Source of the DNA: a bacterium
GTDB taxonomy: Bacteria > Sumerlaeota > Sumerlaeia > MVZB01
Length of the DNA: 37,710 bases
Direction of reading: 5' to 3'
Assembly: GCA_021372575.1 (NCBI GenBank)
Contig: JAJFUE010000033.1
Coordinates: forward strand, 1-37,710
Shown here: piece by piece, positions 14,922-23,216 of the stretch
How the letters are laid out: every line of letters starts with the position of its first letter
Position numbering within the stretch: position 1 is the stretch's first letter
Made by a program: the position numbers and the translations under genes
Notes under the pieces: model-generated
What the model saw: the letters and a program-made list of their open reading frames with translations, nothing else
The model's database searches: none
Told to the model about the DNA's origin: nothing

Positions 14922-16409
14922 ATGGTTGACATCAAGGGCAAACCGCTGGCTTACATCGTCGATGACGATGCCGATATCCGCGAGGTCGTGCGGCTGGCGA
15001 TGGTGTTCGAGGGTTGGGATGCGCGCGTTGCCGGGGACGGCCAGGAGGCGCTCGGCATGCTGCGCGAGAAGCTCCCGAACCTGCTCATCATCGACCTGAT
15101 GATGCCGGGCATGAGCGGCATGGAATTGCTGCGCAATTTGCTCAGCCATGGCGGCGGCGCGGAAGAGCTGCCGGTGCTCATGATCAGCGCCGTGCGCGAG
15201 GGCGCCAAGCTCGTGGAGGATTTCCGCGAACTGCCGTTCGCGCGCAAGCAGTTCATCCACAAGCCCTTCAACAACGACGAAATGCTGAAGGCCGTGCGGG
15301 CGCTCGTGCCGGGCGATTTCCGCGCGAAAACCGAAACGCCCAAGCCCGCGCCGCCCAAACCCGCGCCACAGACCCTGCGGACCGCGCCTCAGGCGACCCA
15401 CATCCGCGGCTACAAGATGCTGGTCGTCGATGACGAGCCCGACATCTGCTTCGTCATGAAGGCGCACCTTGGCCAATACCACAGCATCCGCACGGCATCC
15501 AACGGGATCGAGGGGCTCGAGGCCCTTGACGAGTTCGAGCCCGACTTCGTGCTGACCGACGTCAACATGCCGCTCATGAACGGGCTTCAGTTCGCCGAGT
15601 CGATCCGGCGCCACCCGCGGCTCGGCGCGACGCCGATTTTCTTCTTCACCGGCGAGTCGGACGCCTCGCTGCCGAGAAAATCCTACGACGTCGGCGGCAA
15701 CCTGTTCCTGCGCAAGCCGATCGACGTCGAGCAGTTGCTCAAGTTCATCGACCACTTCATCCAGGAGACCGGCCTGCGCCCGGGCGAGCACCCGGCGGCC
15801 GTCAAGCCCAAGCCGAAACCCGCGGCGGCGGCGCCGGCGAAACCGGCGGCGCCCGCGCCGGCCAAGGCGCCCGGCGCCGTGCGCATCCTGACCGTCAGCC
15901 AGAGCCCCGAGGACCGGCTGTTGCTGGCGCCGGTGCTGGCGAAGATCCCCGCCGTCGAGACGCTGTGGACCGACGACCCGTTCAGCGCGATCGGCAACCT
16001 CACGCGCTGGGATCCGGACGTGGTGCTGTACAACGTGCGCCACCCGCGCATGGAGGGGGTCGAGTTCGGCCAGACGCTCACGCTCAAGCGCATCGACCAG
16101 CGGCCGCTGATCTGCTTCATCGGGTCGAGCTTCAGCCCGCTGGAAGTCGATTACAGCCGGCGCAATTTCGCGTATGATCCGATCACGGTCAACGCCTCGG
16201 AGCGGCTGCAGGGGAGGCTTACGGCCCTGATCGACGCGGCGCGGCCGCGCATCAAGGCCAAGCGCATGGAGGTCGTCGAGATCCAGAAGGAAGAGTCCGC
16301 CCGGATCAAGGCGATGCAGGAAGAGAGCGACCGCAAGCGGCGCCAGCAGGAGGCCCTGCGCGGCCGCTACGACCAGCTCCAGAAATTCATCGACAGCCAT
16401 TTCAAATGA
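14922..16409 (+). CDS. Three-receiver response regulator-like protein with one pseudo-receiver
   Basis: The 495-residue protein has three CheY-like receiver domains and no DNA-binding or enzymatic output domain. Receiver 1 (about 5-125) has the acidic pair DDD and phospho-acceptor Asp58 in LIIDLMMPGMSG. Receiver 2 (about 155-275) opens LVVDDEPD and has Asp213 in LTDVNMPLMNG. Pro/Ala/Lys-rich linkers separate the domains. Receiver 3 (about 310-425) lacks the acidic pair and has Asn371 where the acceptor Asp should be (VVLYNVRHPRMEG), so it is a pseudo-receiver. A charged coiled coil (about 430-495) ends the protein. ATG 14922 follows AAAGGTGGG; an upstream ATG 14886 is less likely. The stop overlaps the next gene (ATGA). 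Confidence 0.88.
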   Translation: MVDIKGKPLAYIVDDDADIREVVRLAMVFEGWDARVAGDGQEALGMLREKLPNLLIIDLMMPGMSGMELLRNLLSHGGGAEELPVLMISAVREGAKLVEDFRELPFARKQFIHKPFNNDEMLKAVRALVPGDFRAKTETPKPAPPKPAPQTLRTAPQATHIRGYKMLVVDDEPDICFVMKAHLGQYHSIRTASNGIEGLEALDEFEPDFVLTDVNMPLMNGLQFAESIRRHPRLGATPIFFFTGESDASLPRKSYDVGGNLFLRKPIDVEQLLKFIDHFIQETGLRPGEHPAAVKPKPKPAAAAPAKPAAPAPAKAPGAVRILTVSQSPEDRLLLAPVLAKIPAVETLWTDDPFSAIGNLTRWDPDVVLYNVRHPRMEGVEFGQTLTLKRIDQRPLICFIGSSFSPLEVDYSRRNFAYDPITVNASERLQGRLTALIDAARPRIKAKRMEVVEIQKEESARIKAMQEESDRKRRQQEALRGRYDQLQKFIDSHFK

Positions 16410-17923
16410 TGTTTCGCCCGTCCGCAAAAATTCCCGAACGCTTCGATCCCTGGATGATCTCGGCGATTCACGCGGCGATCGCCATTTCGGCGATGCTGCG
16501 CGGCATGACGATGTTCGGGCGCACGCTCGGCGGCCAGTGGCGCGACATGTGGCAGGTCATCGTCATCGACGACCTGCAAAACCGGCCGTGGTCGAGCATC
16601 TGGCTCACGCACGCGCAGCCGCCGGGGTTTTCGCTGTGGGGCGTGTTCTGGTACAAGCTGCTGCACGGCAAGTTCATCGTCGGCATGCAGTGGGGCTACA
16701 TCGCGCTGGGCACGATGACGTGCGTGCTGATCTATTCGCTGACGAAAACGCTGTCGAAAAGCCGGCGCGCGGCGCTCGTCGTCGGTTTCATGGTCGCGCT
16801 CAACCCGGCGATGTTTTACTTCGAAGCCTACATGCTCTACGAGACGCTGATCGTGGCGATGGTCACGCTTTCGGCGTGGATGCTCGAACGCGGAATCCGG
16901 AGCGGCAGGCTGCGCTGGCTGATCGCGCTGATCGTCCTGTTGAACTTGCTCGTGCTGACGCGGAGTTTCTATCACCTGATTTTCATCCCGGCGGCGCTGG
17001 TGTTTGCGTGGCCGCTGTGGCGCAAGCTCAGGCCGACGGTGATCCTCGCCCTGTTGCTCGCGGCGGTGATGCTTCCTGCCGGCTGGTATGCGAAAAACGA
17101 AGTGCAATACGGCTTTTTCGGCTCGTCGAGCTGGTTCGGCATGGGGCTGTTCCGGTGCGTGGTGAAGGGCTACACGCAGCAGGAGATCCAGCGCCTGGCT
17201 GACGAAGGGGTTGTGTCGCAAATGGTCGCGCAGCGCTGGCCATACGATCACTTCCCGAGAGATTACGTCAAGTTCGGCTACAACAAGACCTCGACGATCC
17301 CCGTGCTGTCGCGCGACGATTTCCACAACATCAACGTGCCGGACATCTCGCGCCAGTATCAGGTGGACTCGATGACGCTGATCCGGCTGCACCCCTGCCG
17401 GTATTTGGGCAGCATTCACCGCGCCTACACGGAATTCTGCGAGCCGGTGACGCGCTTCTCGCACCTGGACTACCACCGCGTGAAATACATCAAGTGGGAG
17501 GTCCCGTATTCCTGTCTTTTATACGGGATGTGGGTGACGGACGTCATTTACACGTTCACCAACGTTGAGCTGGGGTCGATGTTTTACTTCTATTTCCCGA
17601 TGATGCTTGTTGGCGGGGCGGCTTGGGCGGCGGCGCGCGCGAGGAAGAACCGCGCGGCGCTCGCGGCCGGCCGGCCCGTGGAGCCCGCCGACGCGGCGGC
17701 GCCGTGGGTCATGGCGTATGTCATTTTCCTGAGCGTCTATGTGGTGCTGGTGGGGACGATGTTCGAGTTCGGCGAGAACGTGCGGTTCCGGTTCGGGCTG
17801 GAGCCGCTGCATTTCGCGCTGGCCGTGATTCTGGTCAGGAGCGCGTGGCTTCGCTGGGGCCCGTCATGCGCGCAATCGCCTCGCGCAGATCGATCCGCTT
17901 GTCATAAATTGCCCGTCCAATAA
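16406..17923 (+). CDS. Polytopic membrane glycosyltransferase (GT39/ArnT-like), putative
   Basis: The 505-residue protein has about ten hydrophobic segments. The first loop after the first membrane segment contains acidic residues (WRDMWQVIVIDD) and the stretch THAQPPGFSLWGVFWYKLLHG. This is the typical first-loop pattern of lipid-linked sugar transferases (PMT/ArnT-like, GT-C fold). A soluble domain near residues 235-370 follows membrane segment seven or eight. It overlaps the receiver gene by four bases, so the two are coupled, but no functional link is known to me. The last roughly 29 codons run antisense into hisA, and the C-terminal 20-30 residues are probably not conserved. Donor and acceptor cannot be named. 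Confidence 0.75.
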   Translation: MMFRPSAKIPERFDPWMISAIHAAIAISAMLRGMTMFGRTLGGQWRDMWQVIVIDDLQNRPWSSIWLTHAQPPGFSLWGVFWYKLLHGKFIVGMQWGYIALGTMTCVLIYSLTKTLSKSRRAALVVGFMVALNPAMFYFEAYMLYETLIVAMVTLSAWMLERGIRSGRLRWLIALIVLLNLLVLTRSFYHLIFIPAALVFAWPLWRKLRPTVILALLLAAVMLPAGWYAKNEVQYGFFGSSSWFGMGLFRCVVKGYTQQEIQRLADEGVVSQMVAQRWPYDHFPRDYVKFGYNKTSTIPVLSRDDFHNINVPDISRQYQVDSMTLIRLHPCRYLGSIHRAYTEFCEPVTRFSHLDYHRVKYIKWEVPYSCLLYGMWVTDVIYTFTNVELGSMFYFYFPMMLVGGAAWAAARARKNRAALAAGRPVEPADAAAPWVMAYVIFLSVYVVLVGTMFEFGENVRFRFGLEPLHFALAVILVRSAWLRWGPSCAQSPRADRSACHKLPVQ

Positions 17924-18593
17924 TCGCGCCGATAAGGTTCGGCTTGCCGAGGCGGCGGAGAGCCTCGAGGTCCTCGATCGAGCTCACGCCGCCGGAGGCG
18001 ACGACTTTCATTTGGGTCGAGTCGGCCAGCTTCGCGAGCGCCGCGGCGTTGGGGCCGGTGAGCATGCCGTCGGTCGCGATGTCGGTGTGGATGACGGTGC
18101 CGATGCCGATGGTTTCAAGCTCGCGCGCGAATTCGAGGACGCTCATCGTGCTGGTTTCGACCCAGCCCTCAATGGCGACCATGCCGTCGCGGGCGTCGAT
18201 GCCGACGATGAGACGGTTGCCGAATTCGGCGGCGAGTTCTTCGGTGAGCTTGCGGTCGCGAATCGCGCTGGTGCCGAGGATCGCGTCATTGATGCCCATC
18301 TTCAGGACGAGCTGGACCGTTTCGCGCGTGCGCAGCCCGCCGCCGAGTTCGATTTCAAATGAAGTGGCGTTGCGGATGGCCTCGATGACGTTGAGGTTCG
18401 CCGGCCGGCCCTTGAACGCGCCGTCGAGATCGACGATGTGCAGCCGCCGCGCGCCGGCGGCCTCGAAATCTTTCGCGACGGCGACCGGGTCGTTCGAATA
18501 GACGGTTTTCTGCCCGGCCTCGCCGCGCTTGAGGCGCACGACCTGGCCGTCCATGAGGTCGATGGCGGGGATGGGGAGGAAGCTATGAACCAT
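17835..18593 (-). CDS. hisA: Phosphoribosylformimino-5-aminoimidazole carboxamide ribotide isomerase (HisA)
   Basis: The enzyme isomerises ProFAR to PRFAR in histidine biosynthesis. The 252-residue (beta/alpha)8 protein shows PAIDLMDGQVVRLKRG at the N-terminus (catalytic Asp12) and LGGGLRT. It also has VGIDARDG, HTDIATDGM (second catalytic Asp) and VASGGVSS. GTG 18608 in frame lies inside the AGGTGA Shine-Dalgarno, so ATG 18593 is the better start. It follows jag on the same strand after a 196-base spacer filled by a hairpin repeat. Its 3' end overlaps the convergent membrane transferase by 89 bases. No other his gene is in the window. Confidence 0.95.
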   Translation of the reverse strand: MVHSFLPIPAIDLMDGQVVRLKRGEAGQKTVYSNDPVAVAKDFEAAGARRLHIVDLDGAFKGRPANLNVIEAIRNATSFEIELGGGLRTRETVQLVLKMGINDAILGTSAIRDRKLTEELAAEFGNRLIVGIDARDGMVAIEGWVETSTMSVLEFARELETIGIGTVIHTDIATDGMLTGPNAAALAKLADSTQMKVVASGGVSSIEDLEALRRLGKPNLIGAIIGRAIYDKRIDLREAIARMTGPSEATRS

Positions 18594-18613
18594 GATATTG
18601 CTGTTCACCTATA

Positions 18614-18785
18614 TTCGTGCTCGTGCTCGTAATCGTAATCGGAATCGAGTTTGTTGTCCCGCTCGTTCGCGAGTTCCTCGCTTACGCTCGGGCACCTGCA
18701 TGACTCGCCACGCAATCGAGAAACGATCGACTGATGAATGGTTTCGATTACGATTACGAGCACGAGCACGAGCACGAGCACGAAG
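18614..18785. repeat. Inverted hexamer-repeat element between jag and hisA
   Basis: The left arm (18614-18649) is built of GTGCTC and GTAATC hexamers. The right arm (18742-18785) is the reverse complement pattern, two GATTAC units then four GAGCAC units. The arms could form a long hairpin around a spacer of about 90 bases. Single arms occur at 28143-28170 and 37676-37710. Confidence 0.8.
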
Positions 18786-18789
18786 GAAA

Positions 18790-19413
18790 TCAATCCACCA
18801 GCAGCACGAGGCAGCGTTCGGGTTCTTCGCCGCGGCTGAACGTGCGGACGCCCTGGTGGTCGCGCAGGAAGTAGTGCAGGTACTTGCGCTCGAGGGCCGG
18901 CATCGGGTCAAGCTCGATCTCGTTGCCGGTCTTGCGGGCGCGCGCCACGGCGCGCTCGGCGAGCCGCTCGAGCTTCTCGAACTCGCGCTGGCGGTAGTTT
19001 TCGATATCGACGATGACCATCGGCGCGTCGCGGTTGGACTTGAGCACCAAGCGGTTGATCAGGTATTGCAGCGCGTCGAGGTTTCCCCCGTCGCGGCCGA
19101 TGAGCAGCGCCGCGGCCGACTCGGAGAACACGCGGATGAAGATCATGTCGCCGTGGAAATCGGTCTTGATCTCGGCGTCGATGCCGATGATGTCGAGCAT
19201 GTGCCGCAGGTGATCGACGGCGCGCTCGGCCAGGTATTCGGGCCGGATGCGGACGTGCATCTGGATCTGCGGGCGCGCGCCCGGCAGCAGGTCCTCGTCG
19301 CTTTCGCGCTGGACTTCCCAGGCGACGGCCTCGCGCGGCAGTTTGAGCCGCCCGAGCACCTCGGCCAGCATTTGTTCCTCATCGGATCCGGCTATGACGA
19401 TTTCGCCCGACAT
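18790..19413 (-). CDS. jag: Jag/KhpB RNA-binding protein (KH and R3H domains)
   Basis: The 207-residue protein starts at ATG 19413 (MSGEIVIAG) with AAGGAG upstream. Upstream in-frame codons would run back into yidC. It has a short N-terminal region, a KH-type domain with GRDGGNLDALQYL (usual form GKxGxTLDAL), and a C-terminal R3H domain. The R3H signature is RKYLH (Arg-x3-His) in ERKYLHYFLRDHQGV, followed by GEEPERCLVL. Jag/KhpB binds RNA and in other bacteria influences cell elongation and division. It lies 20 bases after yidC, the conserved position in the rpmH-rnpA-yidD-yidC-jag cluster. Confidence 0.92.
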   Translation of the reverse strand: MSGEIVIAGSDEEQMLAEVLGRLKLPREAVAWEVQRESDEDLLPGARPQIQMHVRIRPEYLAERAVDHLRHMLDIIGIDAEIKTDFHGDMIFIRVFSESAAALLIGRDGGNLDALQYLINRLVLKSNRDAPMVIVDIENYRQREFEKLERLAERAVARARKTGNEIELDPMPALERKYLHYFLRDHQGVRTFSRGEEPERCLVLLVD

Positions 19414-19433
19414 GATCGCGTGTTTCTCCTTCG

Positions 19434-21296
19434 TCAACCCTTGGCGCCGGCATGGGCCGGCGTCACGGGCTTCTTTGCGCCGTGGATGTGCTTGTTCACC
19501 CACAACTGTTGCAAAACCTGCCAAATGTTGGACACGAGCCAATACAGCATCAGGCCCGAGGGGAAGCTATAGGTGATGATCAGGATGAAGATCGGCATGA
19601 ACCAGACCATCATCTTCTGCATCTCGGCCTGCTGCGGATCGGACGGGGCCGTGGTCTGCGTGAACTTGCTGGCGAGCATCTGCGTCACGGCCGTGATGAC
19701 CGGCAGCAGGTTGAACCACATGCCGAGGATCGGCACGTTGACGCCGAAGCTGAAGAGGCGGTCCGGCTGCGAGAGGTCGCTGAACCACAGGAACGGCGCG
19801 CCGCGCAGGTCGATGTCCTGATAGAGAAGCTTATATAGCGCGAAGAAGATCGGGATCTGGATGAACATCCACAGGCAGCCCTTGAACATCCCGAGCGGGT
19901 TCATGTTGTGCTCTTTGTAGAGCTTCATGATTTCCTGCTGCTTCTTCTGCGGGTCGTTCTTGTATTTCTCGTTGATCTTGTCCATGTAGGGCTTGAGCTT
20001 TTTCTGCTGCTCCATCATGACGGCCTGGGCCTTCATGCCCTTGTGGACGAGCGGGAAGGCGACGAGGCGCACGAACACGGTCAGCAGAATGATGGCCCAG
20101 CCCCAGCTGAGCGTCAGCTTGTGGAACAGCTCGAGCATGTACATGAGCGCGAGCACGATCGGCCGGAACCAGCCGTAGGAATCGTGGAACAGCACCCGCT
20201 GCAGGTCGTGACCGACGGACCGCAGGATCTTGTGGTCCTTCGGCCCGAAGTAGAATTCGTAGCTGAACGAGCGGGTTTGGCCCGGGGTGACCTCGAACGG
20301 CTCGCTGTAAAGCTCGACCGATGGGAACAGGTGGAGGCGTTTTTCGTCCACGACCGTCGGCACGAGGCTCGAGTCGAGGTTCGTCCTGGCGCCGTAGAAG
20401 GGGGTTTTGTCGGGCGGGATCAGGATCCCCAGGAAATACATGCTCTGCAGGCCGCCCCACGTCAGCTTGTTTTCGAAGCTCTGGCCGTCGGTCGGCTTGC
20501 TCAGGCGTTCGTACAGGAAGTTCTCGCTGCCCTTGAGGACCACATCGACGACCGCCCAGCGCGCCATCGTGCCCTGGATCGAATCGGGGGTGCCGAGGCC
20601 CGGGCCGAGCACGATGCCGAGGCCGCCGACGCCGTTGTCGTATGCAAGCGTCGTCGAGGTGACGTTGGTCAGATCGACACTGAACCGGCCGGTGAAGCCG
20701 TCGGGCCGGAAGAGCCACGTCTTCTTGATGCCCAGACCGGCCTGCGGCGAGACGGCGGTGAACTGGCAGCCCGTCATCCCGTCGCCGCTTGCGGGGGCGC
20801 TGGCGTAAACCAGCTGGTTGATTTCGTTGTGGAAGTTGCGCGTGTTGCGCTCGCGCAGGACCAGTTGGAACGGCATCGTGCCGCCGGGGATCCTGGCCAG
20901 ATGCGTGTCGATCAGCGCTTCGTGGAGGGGCTCGCCGGTTTGGGTGGTCGTGCCGTCGTCGGCCGTCGGGGTCACGACGAACCGCGGGTCGATGATGTCC
21001 CAGCGCACCGGTACGGCGCCGCGCGGCGAAATCTCGATGTCATAGGCTTTGTTTTTGAACGGGACTGTCTTGACCGGCGGCAGCGCCTCGGGGGCCTTTG
21101 TCGGCGCGGGGGCGGGCTGTTCGGGCGCAGCCGTGATCTGGGCCGCACCGGGGGTCGCCCTCACGAGCGTGCTGGTCGTGGTTTCGGCCACGCCGGCCGC
21201 GGCCGGCTTCTTGGGCGAGGTCTTCTCAATATAGAGCGTGGTCAGCTGGAAGATGACGAAGCTGAGCAGCAAGAAGACGATGATGCGTTTTTCCAT
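19434..21296 (-). CDS. yidC: Membrane protein insertase YidC
   Basis: YidC inserts and folds inner-membrane proteins, alone or with SecYEG. The 620-residue protein has an N-terminal membrane anchor (IIVFLLLSFVIFQLTTLYI) and a Pro/Ala-rich linker. A large periplasmic beta-sandwich domain (about 75-340) follows, then the conserved C-terminal insertase core: a cytoplasmic helical hairpin KPYMDKINEKYKNDPQKKQQE and five membrane segments in total. The big periplasmic domain is the diderm form. ATG 21296 lies three bases after the yidD stop; a TTG two codons upstream is less likely. The C-terminus is short (HIHGAKKPVTPAHAGAKG). Confidence 0.96.
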   Translation of the reverse strand: MEKRIIVFLLLSFVIFQLTTLYIEKTSPKKPAAAGVAETTTSTLVRATPGAAQITAAPEQPAPAPTKAPEALPPVKTVPFKNKAYDIEISPRGAVPVRWDIIDPRFVVTPTADDGTTTQTGEPLHEALIDTHLARIPGGTMPFQLVLRERNTRNFHNEINQLVYASAPASGDGMTGCQFTAVSPQAGLGIKKTWLFRPDGFTGRFSVDLTNVTSTTLAYDNGVGGLGIVLGPGLGTPDSIQGTMARWAVVDVVLKGSENFLYERLSKPTDGQSFENKLTWGGLQSMYFLGILIPPDKTPFYGARTNLDSSLVPTVVDEKRLHLFPSVELYSEPFEVTPGQTRSFSYEFYFGPKDHKILRSVGHDLQRVLFHDSYGWFRPIVLALMYMLELFHKLTLSWGWAIILLTVFVRLVAFPLVHKGMKAQAVMMEQQKKLKPYMDKINEKYKNDPQKKQQEIMKLYKEHNMNPLGMFKGCLWMFIQIPIFFALYKLLYQDIDLRGAPFLWFSDLSQPDRLFSFGVNVPILGMWFNLLPVITAVTQMLASKFTQTTAPSDPQQAEMQKMMVWFMPIFILIITYSFPSGLMLYWLVSNIWQVLQQLWVNKHIHGAKKPVTPAHAGAKG

Positions 21297-21298
21297 AC

Positions 21299-21559
21299 TC
21301 AATGGAGGTCGGCCTCGCGGTTGGTTTTGTTCTCATCGTTCGGTTCGAGCGGCAACGGGTCGTAACCGCCGGGGTGAAACGGGTGGCAATGCGAAACCCT
21401 GCGCAGGATGAGCGGCAGCGCCCGGCGAAGGGGGTAATGATCCAAAGCCTGCATGGCATAGACCGAACACGGCGGATAAAAGCGGCACGATGGCGGCAGC
21501 ATCGGCGAGATGAACCGGTGCCAGACGATCAGCGGGATCTTGAGCATCCGATTGATCAT
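21299..21559 (-). CDS. yidD: Membrane protein insertion efficiency factor YidD
   Basis: The 86-residue protein carries the family pattern WHRFISPMLPPSCRFYPPCSVYA...ALDHYP and CHPFHPGGYDPLP. It has the conserved Cys residues and an amphipathic N-terminal helix. YidD is a small peripheral inner-membrane protein that helps YidC-dependent insertion. ATG 21559 overlaps the rnpA stop by four bases (ATGA), and its own stop lies three bases before yidC. The order rnpA-yidD-yidC is the standard one. Confidence 0.95.
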   Translation of the reverse strand: MINRMLKIPLIVWHRFISPMLPPSCRFYPPCSVYAMQALDHYPLRRALPLILRRVSHCHPFHPGGYDPLPLEPNDENKTNREADLH

Positions 21560-21963
21560 GGGCCTGGCTCCGTGCCGAGGTCGAATCCGATCCGGCCCAT
21601 CGTGCGGCCGAGGTCGCGCTCGAACTTCTCGAACTCTGCCTTGGCCGCCGCGGATTTCAGGTTCACGACGAAATCCCAGCCGTTCGGGATCAGGCCGCGG
21701 CGGTGGCGAAAGAACTCGCGGGCCCGCCGCCGCATCCGGTTGCGCGCCACCGAGTTGCCGCACCGCTTGGTCGCGGTCAGGCCGACCCTCCAGGGCCCTC
21801 CGTCGTCGCGTTTGAGACAAAAGATGACCGCGTAGCGGCCATCGGCGCGGCGTCCGGAGTCATAGACCCGCAGGAACAGCGGGCGGCGGAGCAGTCGGTT
21901 TTCCTGGGGAAAGCTCTGGTCCGTCGCCGCGGCGTTCGGGTCCACGGGCTCCGGATCGATCAA
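21556..21963 (-). CDS. rnpA: Ribonuclease P protein component
   Basis: RnpA is the protein subunit of RNase P, which trims the 5' ends of precursor tRNAs. The 135-residue protein has the family core [18 protein letters not shown] and the RNA-binding signature [21 protein letters not shown] (RNR motif). The listed start is TTG 21963, which overlaps the rpmH stop (sequence GTTTGATC). It gives about 20 residues before the usual N-terminus, and an in-frame GTG at 21945 is an alternative. No ATG is available. The 3' end overlaps yidD. Confidence 0.93.
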   Translation of the reverse strand: MIDPEPVDPNAAATDQSFPQENRLLRRPLFLRVYDSGRRADGRYAVIFCLKRDDGGPWRVGLTATKRCGNSVARNRMRRRAREFFRHRRGLIPNGWDFVVNLKSAAAKAEFEKFERDLGRTMGRIGFDLGTEPGP

Positions 21964-22100
21964 ACCGACACCGTCAGGCGTTTGCGGCCCTTGGCGCGGC
22001 GGCGTGCCAGCACGATGCGGCCGTTCTTGGTGCTCATGCGGCGGCGGAACCCGTGCGTGTTGATCCGCTTGCGATTACGGGGCTGGTACGTTCTCTTCAT
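21960..22100 (-). CDS. rpmH: 50S ribosomal protein L34
   Basis: The 46-residue, very basic protein begins [18 protein letters not shown] and continues [20 protein letters not shown], the standard L34 pattern with a short RKRLTVSV end. It is the first gene of the rpmH-rnpA-yidD-yidC-jag operon. Its stop codon overlaps the TTG start of rnpA. Upstream on the minus strand a strong hairpin (22119-22142) stands 20 bases before the start. dnaA, the usual upstream neighbour, is missing. Confidence 0.97.
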   Translation of the reverse strand: MKRTYQPRNRKRINTHGFRRRMSTKNGRIVLARRRAKGRKRLTVSV

Positions 22101-22118
22101 CGTGATCTATCCCTGTCG

Positions 22119-22142
22119 TATTGATTCTGGCCGGCTTCTCCG
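22119..22142 (-). promoter_or_regulatory. Hairpin in the rpmH leader
   Basis: CTGGCCGG and CCGGCCAG form an eight-base stem with a small AGAAG loop and no T-run, about 20-40 bases before the rpmH start. It could be a leader regulatory structure. A TTGACT at about 22231-22226 may be the -35 of the operon promoter, but the -10 is weak. Confidence 0.4.
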
Positions 22143-22317
22143 GCCAGCTCTAAGCCGCAGCCATAGGTCCGTCCGGCACCGGGCCGGCGCAAACCAAACA
22201 TCTCTTTTACCCATACCCCCGCCCGGAAGTCAATGAGGAATGATGAGTCGGCAGGTTGCTTCGGTGTTTTCCAATCATTCAATAGATGGTTCATCCGTCC
22301 TCATCCTGCGCGACGTA

Positions 22318-22352
22318 CAAAAACAGGCCGGCTTCATCAGTGAAGTCGGCCG
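22318..22352 (-). terminator. Terminator of the exported-protein operon
   Basis: On the minus strand GGCCG-A-CTTCA pairs with TGAAG-C-CGGCC (one mismatch) around loop CTGA, followed by TGTTTTTG. It lies about 30 bases after the stop at 22383. Confidence 0.8.
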
Positions 22353-22382
22353 GCGAGATGTAAAGAGAGCAAACACTAATGA

Positions 22383-23201
22383 TCACTTCATGGGATCGAC
22401 CCCTGCCTTTTTCACCTTGATATTCGCGGGAATATCCTTTTCGAGTCCACTGACGACGATACGTGTCGCCGTGGTATCACGGATCTTGTTCTTAACGTGG
22501 AACGAGATTTCGCCCTTGCCGTTCCAGGAAATCTTCGAATACACACGACCCTGTGGATTGGGAATCTTGATCTTGGAGTCCATGAAATCACTCAGAGAGA
22601 CACCATCTGTTTTCTTGATCCGGTCTTCAACCTGTGGACTGAATTTATCCCAAAGCTTGAACTCGGGTTCAACATAGGGGAACACCATCATGTCATTCAC
22701 GAAGACCACGTATTCCTTTTTATATCCTGTGCTTTTCCTCACGAATTCCGCAATGGTCGCAACCTTGCGGGCATCAGGAGATAATTGAACATGAACTCCG
22801 AAATATTGTTTCACGATTTTTTCTTTAGCCAAGTTGTAGAGGGTCGCCCAGTTAAGTGCATGTGATTCGTTGACGAACCAGATATTATCTTTATCCATAT
22901 ATTTGATTAACGTTACGTGGGGAGCGACTAGTTGGTATGCAGGATCTTCTGGTGGATATTTCTTGTCGATCATATCAATGTCTATCTGCTTCCCATCGCG
23001 ACAAACATGCAAACGAAGAAACTTGCCAAATCCAGTGTATTCCTGGCCGGCCTCTTTCATCTCAACTCGGCCCACATCTTCAAAGATCAAATAGTTATGG
23101 GCATCGAAAGATATTTTTTCTTTCTGTTTAATAATACTCGCACCGAAAAGGTTACTCGTGTTTAGCATAACAAAAATGGCGAGAATCAGAATTTTTTCCA
23201 T
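22383..23201 (-). CDS. Secreted protein of unknown function (272 aa)
   Basis: It starts at ATG 23201 with GGAGA upstream. Residues 1-20 (MEKILILAIFVMLNTSNLFG) form a signal peptide, with likely cleavage near FGAS. The mature part is rich in Lys, Val and aromatic residues and contains one Cys (VCRDGKQIDIDMIDKKYPPED). The C-terminus looks beta-rich (GEISFHVKNKIRDTTATRIVVSG). I do not recognise a family. It is the last gene of a three-gene unit, 15 bases after the upstream gene and 30 bases before a terminator. GC content is clearly lower than in the housekeeping genes. Confidence 0.75.
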   Translation of the reverse strand: MEKILILAIFVMLNTSNLFGASIIKQKEKISFDAHNYLIFEDVGRVEMKEAGQEYTGFGKFLRLHVCRDGKQIDIDMIDKKYPPEDPAYQLVAPHVTLIKYMDKDNIWFVNESHALNWATLYNLAKEKIVKQYFGVHVQLSPDARKVATIAEFVRKSTGYKKEYVVFVNDMMVFPYVEPEFKLWDKFSPQVEDRIKKTDGVSLSDFMDSKIKIPNPQGRVYSKISWNGKGEISFHVKNKIRDTTATRIVVSGLEKDIPANIKVKKAGVDPMK

Positions 23202-23216
23202 GAGATATTCTCCTTT

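Noticed and set aside
14850-16427. 525-codon frame antisense to the three-receiver gene
   Set aside because: Shadow of a GC-rich gene; the sense frame has clear receiver motifs.
18614-18785. CRISPR-like array
   Set aside because: The repeats are contiguous hexamers in two inverted arms, without unique spacers of constant length.
19908-21365. 485-codon frame antisense to yidC
   Set aside because: YidC is certain on the minus strand; the other frame is low complexity.
22101-22382. Possible replication origin upstream of rpmH
   Set aside because: No cluster of DnaA-box-like sequences and no dnaA gene; the spacer is short and contains hairpins and a terminator.
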